The translations under genes were made by a program, and so were the position numbers. Source: Sphingopyxis sp. H073 (lineage in GTDB: Bacteria > Pseudomonadota > Alphaproteobacteria > Sphingomonadales > Sphingomonadaceae). From it: a DNA stretch of 64,000 nt. Location: positions 53,933 through 117,932 of the forward strand of contig NZ_LNSG01000011.1 of the NCBI RefSeq assembly GCF_001468395.1. The letters run 5' to 3'. Under the pieces are notes generated by a model, which saw nothing but the letters and a program-made list of their open reading frames with translations, was not told where the DNA came from and ran no database searches. Positions 44,504-53,739 of this stretch are shown here, one piece after another. The number at the start of each line of letters is the position of its first letter. Within the stretch, counting starts at the first letter, position 1.

Positions 44504-45391
44504 ATGGACTGGGATAAGCTGCAATATTTCCTGTTCGTCGCGCGCCACGGCACGCTCGCGCGTGCCGGCGCCGCGCTGCATGTCGATGCGACGACCGTCA
44601 GCCGACAGGTCAGCGCGCTCGAAGCCGCGCTGCAGCAGACTTTGTTCGAACGCGCGCCGACGGGGTTCGTTCTGACCGCGGCGGGCCGGGCGCTCGTTCC
44701 GCACGCCGAAGCGATGGCGGCGGCGGCGGCGCGCATCCATTCGGCGCAGCCGGGCGGGTCGGCGCTGTCGGGGCAACTCCGCGTCAGCGTCTCCGAAGGG
44801 TTCGGCAACAGCTTCATCGCGCCGCGGCTCGCGGGCTTCGTCGCGGCGCATCCCGAACTCGAGATCGACCTTGTCGCCTCATCGGGGTTCTTGAACCCGT
44901 CGCGGCGCGAGGCCGATATGGCGGTGCTGCTTGCGCGGCCGCGCAAGGGCCCGCTGATCACGCGCAAGCTCGCCGACTACAGCCTCGGCCTCTACGCCCC
45001 CGCCGATCGCCCCGACTGGCAGGATGCGGTCGCCGCGGCACCGCTGTCGCGCGCGGGCATCCCGGTGATCGGCTATATGCCCGACATCCTCTATGCCCCC
45101 GAACTCGACTATCTGGGCGAGATCGAGCCGGGCCTCCGCGCGAACGTCCGCTCCTCGTCAATCCTCGCGCAGCGGCGAATGATCGCCGGCGGCGCAGGGG
45201 TCGGCGTGTTGCCCTGCTTCCTCGCGGGGGACGATCCCTCGCTGGTCCGCGTGCGCCCCGACCAGACGATCGCGCGCGCTTTCTGGCTTGCACTCCACCG
45301 CGACGTCGCACCGCAGCCACGCATCCGCGCCTTTATCGACTGGCTCGACGTCGAGGTGCGCGAGAGCCGGACGCTTCTCGTCCCCGCCTGA
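44504..45391 (+). CDS. LysR-family regulator of the mms cluster
   Basis: 295 residues. HTH domain at residues 3-62 (LQYFLFVARHGTLARAGAAL then HVDATTVSRQVSALEAALQQ, LFERAPTGFVLTAAGR). The effector domain runs from about 90 to the end, with SGQLRVSVSEGFGNSFIAPR opening it. It is divergent from mmsA, so probable local activator of valine degradation with an intermediate of that pathway as signal (inference). It could also control the RND operon that begins 138 bases downstream. Confidence 0.92.
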   Translation: MDWDKLQYFLFVARHGTLARAGAALHVDATTVSRQVSALEAALQQTLFERAPTGFVLTAAGRALVPHAEAMAAAAARIHSAQPGGSALSGQLRVSVSEGFGNSFIAPRLAGFVAAHPELEIDLVASSGFLNPSRREADMAVLLARPRKGPLITRKLADYSLGLYAPADRPDWQDAVAAAPLSRAGIPVIGYMPDILYAPELDYLGEIEPGLRANVRSSSILAQRRMIAGGAGVGVLPCFLAGDDPSLVRVRPDQTIARAFWLALHRDVAPQPRIRAFIDWLDVEVRESRTLLVPA

Positions 45392-45408
45392 TTGCCCGCG
45401 CGTCCAAA

Positions 45409-45454
45409 TTGTCGCACTTTGTCGCAAGTGCCTGAAAGCGCTTGCATGGTGCAA
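45409..45454. promoter_or_regulatory. Repeated motifs before the RND operon
   Basis: TTGTCGCA occurs twice, ten bases apart (45409 and 45419), one helical turn. The palindrome TTGCATGGTGCAA lies at 45442-45454, and a GGGCT/AGCCC hairpin follows at 45461-45474. These sit between the LysR stop and the efflux adaptor and are the best candidates for promoter and operator sites. Confidence 0.35.
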
Positions 45455-45529
45455 TGCGATGGGCTGAATAGCCCGAATCCGACGCTTTGCTCCCCCGCCG
45501 GCCGGCCTAACCCGAGACGGATTTTTCGA

Positions 45530-46747
45530 ATGACGATGACGAAGCCGCCGCTCCTGATCGGAGCCTTGTGCGCCCTGACGCTTTCGCTCGGCGCCTGTTC
45601 GGGCAAGGAAGACGAAGGGCGCGGCAACCGCGCCGCGCAGGTCGGCTATGTCGTCGTCCGGCAGGAGGCCGTGCCGCTCACCACGTCGCTCGGCGGCCGC
45701 ACCGTCGCCTTCGAGACGAGCGAGGTCCGGCCGCAGGTGAACGGCATCATCCGCCGCCGCCTGTTCACCGAGGGCGGCTTCGTGCGCGCCGGCCAGCCGC
45801 TCTACCAGATCGACGCCAGCCTCTACCGCGCCGCGGTCGATCAGGCGGAGGCAAACCTCGCCAGCGCGCGCGCCAGTGCGCAGGCGGCCGACGAGAAAGC
45901 GAAGCGTTTCGAACCGCTCGCAAAGATTCAAGCGGTCGCACAGCAGGATTACAGCGACGCGCTCGCGCAGGCTCGCAGCGCGCGCGCCGCGGTCGCGCAA
46001 AATGCCGCCGCGCTCGAAACCGCGCGGATCAACCTGCGCTACACGACGCTGTCGGCGCCGATCAGCGGGCGTATCGGACGCAGCCTGGTGACACCGGGCG
46101 GGCTCGCGAGCGCAAACCAGGCGACCCCGCTGGCGGTAATCCAGCAGACCGACCCGATCTATGTCGACATGCAGCAATCGAGCGCCGACCTCACGCGCCT
46201 CCGCCAGGCGCTGGCAAGCGGCGGGGTGACCCCCGGCAGCACCTCCGTGCGGCTGAAGCTCGAGGACGGCAGCGATTATGACTTCGCCGGCGCGGTGCAA
46301 TTCTCCGAAGTCACCGTCAACGAAGGCACCGGCACCGTGACTCTGCGCGCGCGCTTCCCCAATCCGCAGGGGCTGCTGCTGCCCGGCATGTTCGTGACCG
46401 CGCTGTTCGATCAGGCGATCAATCCGACCGCTATTCTGGTCCCTCAAGCCGCGGTGCAGCGCGACTTCGACGGATCGGCCTTCGTCTATCTGGTCGGCAA
46501 GGACAATAAGGCGGCGCGGCGCAAGATCGTCGCCGAGCGCACCGTCGGTCCCAACTGGGTCGTCACCGACGGGCTGAAGCCCGGCGACAAGGTCATCACG
46601 CAGGGGGTCGGCAACCTCAAGGCAGGGGCGCCGGTCAAGCCGGTTCCGGCGAGCAGTCCGCAGCGGTTGGGGGCCCCCGCTGGCAAAGCCGCGGACGGGG
46701 GCGCGGACGGGGGCTCGGATAAGGGCGCTGCGGCGAAAGGAAACTAG
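45530..46747 (+). CDS. RND efflux adaptor (membrane fusion lipoprotein)
   Basis: 405 residues from the ATG at 45530; ATG codon 3 (45536) is also possible. Lipobox LGAC with Cys23. MFP order: the beta-barrel and lipoyl halves GGRTVAFETSEVRPQVNGII and FTEGGFVRAGQPLYQIDASL, a helical hairpin rich in Ala/Gln (100-160), LRYTTLSAPISGRIGRSLVT, and LLPGMFVTALFDQAINPTAI. MexA/AcrA class. The C-terminal 30 residues are Gly/Ala-rich and disordered. It links the pump to the outer-membrane channel encoded two genes on. Confidence 0.96.
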   Translation: MTMTKPPLLIGALCALTLSLGACSGKEDEGRGNRAAQVGYVVVRQEAVPLTTSLGGRTVAFETSEVRPQVNGIIRRRLFTEGGFVRAGQPLYQIDASLYRAAVDQAEANLASARASAQAADEKAKRFEPLAKIQAVAQQDYSDALAQARSARAAVAQNAAALETARINLRYTTLSAPISGRIGRSLVTPGGLASANQATPLAVIQQTDPIYVDMQQSSADLTRLRQALASGGVTPGSTSVRLKLEDGSDYDFAGAVQFSEVTVNEGTGTVTLRARFPNPQGLLLPGMFVTALFDQAINPTAILVPQAAVQRDFDGSAFVYLVGKDNKAARRKIVAERTVGPNWVVTDGLKPGDKVITQGVGNLKAGAPVKPVPASSPQRLGAPAGKAADGGADGGSDKGAAAKGN

Positions 46748-46753
46748 CCCCCC

Positions 46754-49700
46754 ATGTCGCGTCTCTTCATCGACCGGCCGATCTTTGCCTGGGTGCTGGC
46801 GATCATCGTCATGCTCGGCGGGCTCGGCGCGCTGCGCGCGCTGCCGATCGAGCAATATCCCGACATCGCCCCCGCGCAGGTCAATATCCGCGCGACCTAT
46901 CCGGGCGCCTCCGCCGAAGCGATCGAGAACAGCGTCACGCAGGTGCTCGAGCAGCAGCTGACCGGGATCGACGGCCTGCTCTATTTCAGCTCGCAGTCGA
47001 GTTCGCGCGGTCAGGCGAACATCACCGCGATCTTCGCCAAGGGAACCGATCCCGACATCGCGCAGGTGCAGGTGCAGAACAAGATCGCCTCGGCGATCTC
47101 GCGCCTGCCGGCGCAGGTGCAGAGCCAGGGCATCCGCGTCACCAAGGCCAATTCGGACACGCTGCTGCTCGTCGGGGTCTATGACACCACCGACAGTCGC
47201 TCGTTCCAGGACGTGTCGGACTTCCTGTCGTCGAACATTCAGGATCCGCTGTCGCGCGTCGAGGGGGTCGGCGACGTCAACGTCTTCGGCTCGCCGCACG
47301 CGATGCGCATCTGGCTCAACCCGCAGCGGCTCGCCGCGGTGTCGCTGATGCCCGGCGACGTCGTCACCGCGATCACCGCACAGAATGCCGAGGTCGCGGC
47401 GGGCGAGGTCGGCGGCACTCCGGCGCCGCAAGGCCAGATGCTCAACGCGACGGTCACCGCGCAGTCGCGCCTCCAGACCGCCGAGCAGTTCGAGAATATC
47501 GTGCTGAAGACGCTCCCCGACGGATCGAGCGTGCGGATCAAGGACATCGCACGCGTCGAGATCGGCGCCGAAAGCTATGCGACGATCGTCCGCATCAACG
47601 GCCACCCCGGCGCGGGCATGTCGATCTCGCTCTCGCCCGGTTCGGACGCGCTCGAGACCGCCGACCGCGTCAAGGCGCGGATGCAGGAGCTCTCGGCCGA
47701 TTTCCCCGACGGCCTCACCTACAGCTACGCCAATGACGCGACCGCGTTCATCAAGCTGTCGGTGAGCGAGGTGCAAAAGTCGCTGTTCGAGGCAATCCTG
47801 CTCGTCATCGTCGTGATGTTCGTCTTCCTGCAAAGCTGGCGGGCGGTGCTGATCCCGGCGATCGCGGTGCCAGTCGTGCTGCTCGGGACCTTCGGCGTCT
47901 TCTATATATTGGGCTTCAGCATCAACACGATGACCCTGTTCGGGCTGACCCTCGCGATCGGCCTGCTCGTCGATGACGCGATCGTCGTCGTCGAGAATGT
48001 CGAGCGGTTAATGGAAGAGAATCCCGGCATGTCGGCGCGCGAGGCGACGATCCAGTCGATGAAGGAGCTGCAAGTCGCGCTGATCGCGATCGCGCTCGTG
48101 CTGTCGGCGGTGTTTCTGCCGATGGCCTTCTTCGGCGGCTCGACCGGGGTCATTTATCGCCAATTCTCGGTCACGATCGTCTCGGCGATGGCGCTGTCGG
48201 TGCTCGTCGCGCTGATCCTGAGCCCGGCGCTGACCTCGACCTTGCTCAAGCCCCCACAGCATGGAGACGTGCCCGAAAAGCCGCACCGTTTCCCGCGCAC
48301 CCACGCCGCGATGAAGCGCGCGCAGGACGGCTTCAACAACTGGTTCGACCGCTCTGTGAATGCCTATGTCGGCAGCGTGACCAAGGTCGTCGACCGCAAA
48401 TGGCTGTTCCTCGGCATCTATGCGCTGATCCTCGCCCTGCTCGCGGTGATGTTCCTGCGGCTGCCGAGCGGCTTCCTGCCCAACGAAGATCAGGGCCGCG
48501 TCCAGATCCAGTTCCGCCTGCCCGCCGGCGCGACGCAGGAACGCACGCTGCAGGTGCGCGACCAGATCGAGAAATATCTGCTGACGCAGGAAAAGGCGAA
48601 TGTCGGCGCGCTCTTCCTTGTTGCGGGAGGTGGCGGTGGCGGCGGCGCGGTCGGCCAGAATACCGGTCAGGGCTTCATCAACCTGGTCGACTGGGACAGC
48701 CGGCCGGGCAAGGAAAATACCGCCGACGCGATCGCCGAGCGCACGCGCAAGGCTTTGTCGGGAATTCGCGACGCGCAGGTATTCGCGCTCGTCCCGGGCG
48801 CGGTGCGCGGGCTGGGCGATGCGTCGGGCTTCACAATGGAGTTCCAGAACCGCAGCGGGATGAGCCGCGACGAATTCGTCGCCGCGCGGGAGAAATTGCT
48901 CGCCGCCGCCAACGCCAATCCGAAGCTCACCTCGGTGCGCCTCTCCGACCTTCCCGACGTCGCGACGCTCAAGATCGACATCGATTCGCAGCGGCTCACC
49001 GCTTACGGCCTCACCAACAGCGACGTGAACAACACGCTCGCGACCGCGTGGGGCGGCCGCTACGTCAACGACTTCATCGACAAGGGCCGCGTCAAACGCG
49101 TCTATGTCCAGGGCGACGCGCAATATCGCGCCAAGCCCGAGGATCTCGGCCAATGGTATGTCCGCTCGTCGAACGGCGAGATGTCACCCTTCTCGGCCTT
49201 TGCCGACCTCGGCTGGTCGACGACGCCCAGCAGCACCTCGCGCTTCCAGGGTGTCCCCGCCTTCGAAATCTCGGGCCAGCCCGCCCCCGGCACCAGTTCG
49301 GGCGAAGCGATGGACGAGATGGAGCGAATGGCGAACGAAATTCCCGGCACCAGCGTCGCCTGGGCTGGCTCCTCCTATCAGGAACGGCTGTCGTCGGGGC
49401 AGGCGCCCCTGCTCTATGCGCTGTCGCTGCTCGTCGTCTTCCTCTGTCTCGCCGCGCTTTACGAAAGCTGGTCGATCCCGCTCGCGGTGCTGCTCGTCAT
49501 TCCGCTCGGCCTCGTCGGCTCGGTGTTCGCGGTGACGCTGCGCGGGCTCGAGAATGACGTCTATCTGCAGATCGGCCTGCTCACCACGATGGGGCTCGCG
49601 GCGAAGAATGCGATCCTGATGATCGAATTCGCCGAGCAGGAAGAGAAAAAGGGCAAGCGCGTGATCGAGGCCGCGGTCGAAGCCGCGCGCATCCGTCTGC

Positions 49701-49951
49701 GCCCGATCCTGATGACGAGCTTTGCCTTCATCTTCGGTGTGCTGCCGCTCGCGATTGCGACCGGCGGCGGCGCGAACAGCCGCGTCGCGATCGGCACCGC
49801 GGTGATCGGCGGGATGCTGACCGCCGCGCTGCTCGCGATCTTCTTCATCCCGCTCTTCTTCGTCCTCGTCCGCCGCGGCGTGCGCGACGGGCTCGCGGCG
49901 CTGCGCCAACGGTTCGGCAAGAAGGACGGCGGGGCGGAGGTGGCGGCATGA
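46754..49951 (+). CDS. RND multidrug efflux permease, HAE-1 type
   Basis: 1065 residues, full length. Twelve membrane helices with two large periplasmic loops. Start MSRLFIDRPIFAWVLAIIVM is characteristic of AcrB/MexB. The proton-relay Asp pair is in TLAIGLLVDDAIVVVENVER near residue 400-420, followed by LVALILSPALTSTLLKPPQH. The second half has LAAKNAILMIEFAEQEEKKG and VRPILMTSFAF-type sequence (RLRPILMTSFAFIFGVLPLA). It exports drugs, dyes or detergents from periplasm and membrane in exchange for H+. Substrates cannot be read from the sequence. Confidence 0.97.
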   Translation: MSRLFIDRPIFAWVLAIIVMLGGLGALRALPIEQYPDIAPAQVNIRATYPGASAEAIENSVTQVLEQQLTGIDGLLYFSSQSSSRGQANITAIFAKGTDPDIAQVQVQNKIASAISRLPAQVQSQGIRVTKANSDTLLLVGVYDTTDSRSFQDVSDFLSSNIQDPLSRVEGVGDVNVFGSPHAMRIWLNPQRLAAVSLMPGDVVTAITAQNAEVAAGEVGGTPAPQGQMLNATVTAQSRLQTAEQFENIVLKTLPDGSSVRIKDIARVEIGAESYATIVRINGHPGAGMSISLSPGSDALETADRVKARMQELSADFPDGLTYSYANDATAFIKLSVSEVQKSLFEAILLVIVVMFVFLQSWRAVLIPAIAVPVVLLGTFGVFYILGFSINTMTLFGLTLAIGLLVDDAIVVVENVERLMEENPGMSAREATIQSMKELQVALIAIALVLSAVFLPMAFFGGSTGVIYRQFSVTIVSAMALSVLVALILSPALTSTLLKPPQHGDVPEKPHRFPRTHAAMKRAQDGFNNWFDRSVNAYVGSVTKVVDRKWLFLGIYALILALLAVMFLRLPSGFLPNEDQGRVQIQFRLPAGATQERTLQVRDQIEKYLLTQEKANVGALFLVAGGGGGGGAVGQNTGQGFINLVDWDSRPGKENTADAIAERTRKALSGIRDAQVFALVPGAVRGLGDASGFTMEFQNRSGMSRDEFVAAREKLLAAANANPKLTSVRLSDLPDVATLKIDIDSQRLTAYGLTNSDVNNTLATAWGGRYVNDFIDKGRVKRVYVQGDAQYRAKPEDLGQWYVRSSNGEMSPFSAFADLGWSTTPSSTSRFQGVPAFEISGQPAPGTSSGEAMDEMERMANEIPGTSVAWAGSSYQERLSSGQAPLLYALSLLVVFLCLAALYESWSIPLAVLLVIPLGLVGSVFAVTLRGLENDVYLQIGLLTTMGLAAKNAILMIEFAEQEEKKGKRVIEAAVEAARIRLRPILMTSFAFIFGVLPLAIATGGGANSRVAIGTAVIGGMLTAALLAIFFIPLFFVLVRRGVRDGLAALRQRFGKKDGGAEVAA

Positions 49952-51345
49952 ATCGCGCCTCCCTCCTGATCGCGGCCCCCTTGCTCCTCGCCGGCTGCTC
50001 GCTCGCGCCGAAGACGGTGCTGCCCGCGCCGCCGGTGCCGCAGAGCTGGCCCGCGGGCGACGCCTATCTGCTCCAGAGCGAGGCGGCGCTGCCGGTGCTG
50101 TCGTACAAGACGGTGTTCACCGACGCGCGGCTACAGCGCCTCGTCGAACAGGCGCTGGTCAACAACCGCGACCTCCGCGTCGCCTATGCCAATCTCGCCG
50201 CCGCGCGGGCGCAGGCGCGCGTCAGCCGCGCCGGGCAGTTCCCCGAACTCGGCGTCAGCGCGGGCGCGGGCTATTCGGACAATGGAGGCACGGGCAGCGG
50301 GAGCGGCGATTTCTCGCTGCGCGGCGGGATTACCGCCTTCGAACTCGACCTGTTCGGCCGGCTCGCCAACGCCGCCGAATCCGACCGCAACAGCGCACTC
50401 GCAACCGAGGCGGCATCGCGCACCGTGCGCCTCGCGTTGATTGCGGACCTTGCGAGCGCCTGGGCCACCTATGGCGCCGACCGCGACCTGCTCAAGATCG
50501 CCGAGGATACCGCCGCCAACGCGCGCGAAAGCGTCCGTCTGACCAGGGCGCGGCTCGACGGCGGGGTCGCGCCGCGCACCGATCTGCGCCAAGCCGAACA
50601 GATCCTCGCCACCGCCGAGGATTCGATCGCACAGCAGAAAACCCTGCTCGCGCAGGACGAGAATCTGATCCGCCTGCTCGTCGGCGCCGAGTTCGACCGT
50701 GCGCAGCTCCCCGCTGGCCTCGCCGAAGTGACGCCGGGGATCGTCCAGCTTCCCGCCGGGGTCAGCTCGGAAATCCTGCTTCGCCGTCCTGATGTGATCG
50801 AGGCCGAATATCGCCTGCGCGCCGCCAATGCCGATATCGGCATCGCGCGTGCGCGGCTGTTCCCGACGATCTCGCTCACCGGGCTGCTCGGCTTCGCGAG
50901 CGACGCGCTCGGAAGCCTCTTCGACAGCGGATCCTTCAACTGGTCGGTCGGCGGCGACGCCAGCGCGACGATCTTCGACTTCGGCGGCCGCCGCGCCGGG
51001 GTCGATGTGACCAAGGCGCAGCGTGATGCCGCGCTCGCGAGCTATGAAGGCGCAATCCAGACCGCCTTCCGCGAGGTCGCCGACGCGCTCGCGGTGCAGG
51101 GGACGATGTCGGAACGCGTCCGCGCCGCCGCTGCCAATACCGAAGCCGCCGCCGATACCGCGATGCTCACCGACGCCCGGTACAAGGGCGGCGTTGACAG
51201 CTTCCTTTCCAGCTTGGATGCCCAGCGCAGCCTCTATGCGGCACGGCGAAGCGAGATCGGGACGCAGTTGCTGCTCGTGAGCACGCGCATCGCACTGTTC
51301 CGCGCGCTGGGTGGGGATAGCAACGCGGGCGTTACGGCGCCCTAA
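49948..51345 (+). CDS. RND outer-membrane channel lipoprotein, OprM/NodT type
   Basis: 465 residues, overlapping the permease by ATGA. Lipobox LAGC with Cys17. Two repeats of the outer-membrane efflux protein domain: LVNNRDLRVAYANLAAARAQ begins the first and LLRRPDVIEAEYRLRAANAD the second. The LLRRPDV motif is a hallmark. Both contain long coiled-coil helices that form the periplasmic tunnel. It completes the adaptor-pump-channel set. Ends just before a palindromic repeat. Confidence 0.96.
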   Translation: MNRASLLIAAPLLLAGCSLAPKTVLPAPPVPQSWPAGDAYLLQSEAALPVLSYKTVFTDARLQRLVEQALVNNRDLRVAYANLAAARAQARVSRAGQFPELGVSAGAGYSDNGGTGSGSGDFSLRGGITAFELDLFGRLANAAESDRNSALATEAASRTVRLALIADLASAWATYGADRDLLKIAEDTAANARESVRLTRARLDGGVAPRTDLRQAEQILATAEDSIAQQKTLLAQDENLIRLLVGAEFDRAQLPAGLAEVTPGIVQLPAGVSSEILLRRPDVIEAEYRLRAANADIGIARARLFPTISLTGLLGFASDALGSLFDSGSFNWSVGGDASATIFDFGGRRAGVDVTKAQRDAALASYEGAIQTAFREVADALAVQGTMSERVRAAAANTEAAADTAMLTDARYKGGVDSFLSSLDAQRSLYAARRSEIGTQLLLVSTRIALFRALGGDSNAGVTAP

Positions 51346-51351
51346 TAGCCT

Positions 51352-51428
51352 TTCGTCACCCCGGACTTGATCCGGGGCCCATGCTTCGTCGGCGGAATGG
51401 ATGCCGGATCAAGTCCGGCATGACGAAA
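51352..51428. repeat. Palindromic repeat, CCGGACTTGATCCGG class
   Basis: TTTCGTCACCCCGGACTTGA at the left and TCAAGTCCGGCATGACGAAA at the right are near-perfect inverses, each also a small hairpin (CCGGACTTGATCCGG). It lies between the RND channel gene and the SOS promoter of imuA. Confidence 0.85.
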
Positions 51429-51448
51429 TGAGCAATGGTTGACTCAAC

Positions 51449-51479
51449 TTGACAATCGCCCCCGCTCGCGCGCTAATAG
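51449..51479 (+). promoter_or_regulatory. Sigma-70-type promoter of imuA
   Basis: TTGACA (51449-51454) and TAATAG (51474-51479) are 19 bases apart (18 if CTAATA is read as the -10). The -10 touches the LexA box, so repressor binding would block RNA polymerase. Confidence 0.7.
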
Positions 51480-51493
51480 AACAAATCAGGAAC
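51479..51493. promoter_or_regulatory. LexA (SOS) box before imuA
   Basis: GAACAAATCAGGAAC fits the alphaproteobacterial LexA direct repeat GTTC-N7-GTTC read on this strand as GAAC-N7-GAAC, with exact half sites and spacing. It overlaps the -10 region and also the AGGAAC ribosome-binding site of imuA. Confidence 0.85.
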
Positions 51494-51497
51494 ATAT

Positions 51498-52298
51498 ATG
51501 CACGAGTCGTCCCAATCTCTCGCCGGGTTGCGCAAGCATATCGCCCGGCTGGCCGCCGATGGTGGCCAGACAAGCCGCCCGGCCGAGGGCTGGCTGGCGA
51601 GCGGACATGCGGGCTTCGACGCCGCGCTCGGCGGCGGGTTCGCGGTCGGGCGGACGCATGAATTTTTCGCCGCCGACGCGCTCGACGGGACGAGCGCCGC
51701 GGCCTTCGCTGCGCTGCTGGCGCTGCGTACCCCCGGCAAGATGCCGCTGATCTGGCTGCGCACCGCCGACGCCGGAGGGCGCGCCGGGCATATTTACGCC
51801 CCCGGAATCGCCGAACTCGGCGGCGACCCCGACCGGCTGCTGCTCGTCGAGACTCCCGATCCCAAGATGCTGCTTGCCTGCGCGAACGATGCGATCCGCT
51901 GCGCCGGATCGGCGGCGGTGATCGTCGAGAGCTGGGGGAAATTCCCCTTGCTCGACCTCACCGCGGGCCGCCGTCTCGCGCTCGGCGCGCGCGATGCAGG
52001 CACGACCCTGTTAATGCTCCGCCTCAACGCTGTCCCCGCACCGAGCGTCGCCGAAACGCGGTGGAGCGTCGCCGCGGCGGCGTCGCGCGAACTTGAGGCC
52101 AATGCGCCGGGCGCCCCCGCCTTCGACCTCGAACTGCTGCGCTGGCGCGCCGGCCCCGCGGGCGGCCGCTGGCGACTGGACTGGAACCATGACAACAAAA
52201 GTTTCGGGCATGCCTGCGGGGAGCCGGCGCTATCTGGCGCTGTTCTTCCCGTACCTGCCCGCCGAGCGGCTTTGCCGCACGGCGCCGCGGCCGCCTGA
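51498..52298 (+). CDS. imuA: ImuA, RecA-like SOS mutagenesis factor
   Basis: 266 residues from the ATG at 51498, behind AGGAAC inside the LexA box. The family core is ASGHAGFDAALGGGFAVGRT then HEFFAADALDG, and the later DPKMLLACANDAIRCAGSAA and VIVESWGKFPLLDLTAGRRL. It is a RecA/SulA-like fold without a working Walker A. With ImuB and DnaE2 it forms the damage-induced mutagenic polymerase system. Its last 110 bases overlap the start of imuB in another frame, which gives a basic, probably variable C terminus (PVPARRAALPHGAAA). Confidence 0.92.
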   Translation: MHESSQSLAGLRKHIARLAADGGQTSRPAEGWLASGHAGFDAALGGGFAVGRTHEFFAADALDGTSAAAFAALLALRTPGKMPLIWLRTADAGGRAGHIYAPGIAELGGDPDRLLLVETPDPKMLLACANDAIRCAGSAAVIVESWGKFPLLDLTAGRRLALGARDAGTTLLMLRLNAVPAPSVAETRWSVAAAASRELEANAPGAPAFDLELLRWRAGPAGGRWRLDWNHDNKSFGHACGEPALSGAVLPVPARRAALPHGAAAA

Positions 52299-53739
52299 CG
52301 CCCCGCTGGTCTTCACCGAGAAGATACGCGGCGCGCTGCGCATCGCGAGCGTGGACGCGCAAGCGCAGGCGGTCGGACTCGCCGTCGGCATGCCGCTTGC
52401 GGACGCGCGCGCGCGGGTTCCCGAGCTGATCGCCGTCCAGCACGACCCGGTCGCCGACCACGCCTGGCTCGACCGGCTCGCCTTGGGATGCAACCGCTAC
52501 ACGCCGCTCGTCGCGCTCGACGCTCCCGACGGGCTGATCCTCGACATCGCAGGCGCCGAGCATCTGGCAGGTGGCGAGGCGAGCCTGATCGCCGATGCCG
52601 AAATGCGTCTGTCGCGGCTCGGCATGAGCGTCCGCCACGCGTTCGGCCCGACCGCCGACGCGGCGCGTGCGCTCGCCCGCTACCAGACGCGCCCTGCCCC
52701 GGACGAAGCCAGCGCGGTCCGCCGACTGCCCGTGCTCGCGCTCGAACTCGGGCCCGAGGCGACGACAGCACTCGTTCGCGCGGGACTGAAGACGATCGGC
52801 GACCTCGCGAGCCGCCCGATGGCGAATATCGCCGCGCGTTTCGGCGCCGGCGCCGCGATGGCGCTCCGCCGTATCCTCGGCGACGCGCCGAGCCCGCTCG
52901 ACCCGCGCATCGCGCCGCCCCCGGTCGCGGTCGAACGCCGCTTCGCCGAACCGATCGGCAGCACGGCGCATGCGACCAAGGTGCTGGCCGAACTCGCGAA
53001 CGAAGCGATCAAGGAGTTGCTCGATCGCGGCAAAGGCGGCCGCCATTTCCGTGCGACCTTCTTCCGGAGCGACGGGCTGGCGCGCGGCATCGATATCGAG
53101 ACCGGCCACGCGACGCGCGACACGCGCCTCGTCATGCGGCTGTTTGCCGAGCGGATGGACGGGCTTGCCGACCCGCTCGACCCCGGCTTCGGCTTCGACA
53201 TGATCCGCCTCACGGTGCCGCGGCTCGACCCGCTCGGCGCCACGCAGCTGAAACTCGAAGGCGGCGAAGTCCGTGAAGCGGCGATGGACGAGCTCGTCGA
53301 CCGGATGACGACGCGGCTCGGGCGACGACGTGTCAAAAAATTGATAGCCGAGGACACGCATATCCCCGAACAGGCGCAGCTCGCGCTTCCCGCGATCGAC
53401 GCGCCGCCGCCGCTGCCCTGGCAGATGCCCGAACCCGGCGAGCCGCCGACGCGCCCTTTCCACCTGTTCGACCCGCCGCAGCCGATCGAGGTGATCGCCG
53501 AGGTCCCCGACGGCCCGCCGCAGCGCTTCCGCTGGCGCCGCGCCTTTCACGCGATACGCCGGTATGAAGGCCCCGAACGCATCGCCGCCGAATGGTGGCG
53601 CCGCCGCGACAACGCCGGCCTGACGCGCGACTATTACCGCGTCGAGGATGTCCACGGCCGCCGCTACTGGCTCTTCCGCCACGGCCTGTACGACGAGAAG
53701 CCCGACCCGCGCTGGTACATCCATGGGGTTTTCGCATGA
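52189..53739 (+). CDS. imuB: ImuB, catalytically dead Y-family polymerase
   Basis: 516 residues from the ATG at 52189; the ATG at 52210 (MPAGSRRYLALFFPY) is the more conserved-looking alternative. Y-family fold starts with LALFFPYLPAERLCR where active polymerases have the metal-binding DMDAFFA motif, so catalytic Asp is missing as in known ImuB. VDAQAQAVGLAVGMPLADAR and GPTADAARALARYQTRPAPD are typical. A finger/palm and C-terminal region ends in a proline-rich stretch. It bridges DnaE2 to the sliding clamp. Confidence 0.93.
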   Translation: MTTKVSGMPAGSRRYLALFFPYLPAERLCRTAPRPPDAPLVFTEKIRGALRIASVDAQAQAVGLAVGMPLADARARVPELIAVQHDPVADHAWLDRLALGCNRYTPLVALDAPDGLILDIAGAEHLAGGEASLIADAEMRLSRLGMSVRHAFGPTADAARALARYQTRPAPDEASAVRRLPVLALELGPEATTALVRAGLKTIGDLASRPMANIAARFGAGAAMALRRILGDAPSPLDPRIAPPPVAVERRFAEPIGSTAHATKVLAELANEAIKELLDRGKGGRHFRATFFRSDGLARGIDIETGHATRDTRLVMRLFAERMDGLADPLDPGFGFDMIRLTVPRLDPLGATQLKLEGGEVREAAMDELVDRMTTRLGRRRVKKLIAEDTHIPEQAQLALPAIDAPPPLPWQMPEPGEPPTRPFHLFDPPQPIEVIAEVPDGPPQRFRWRRAFHAIRRYEGPERIAAEWWRRRDNAGLTRDYYRVEDVHGRRYWLFRHGLYDEKPDPRWYIHGVFA

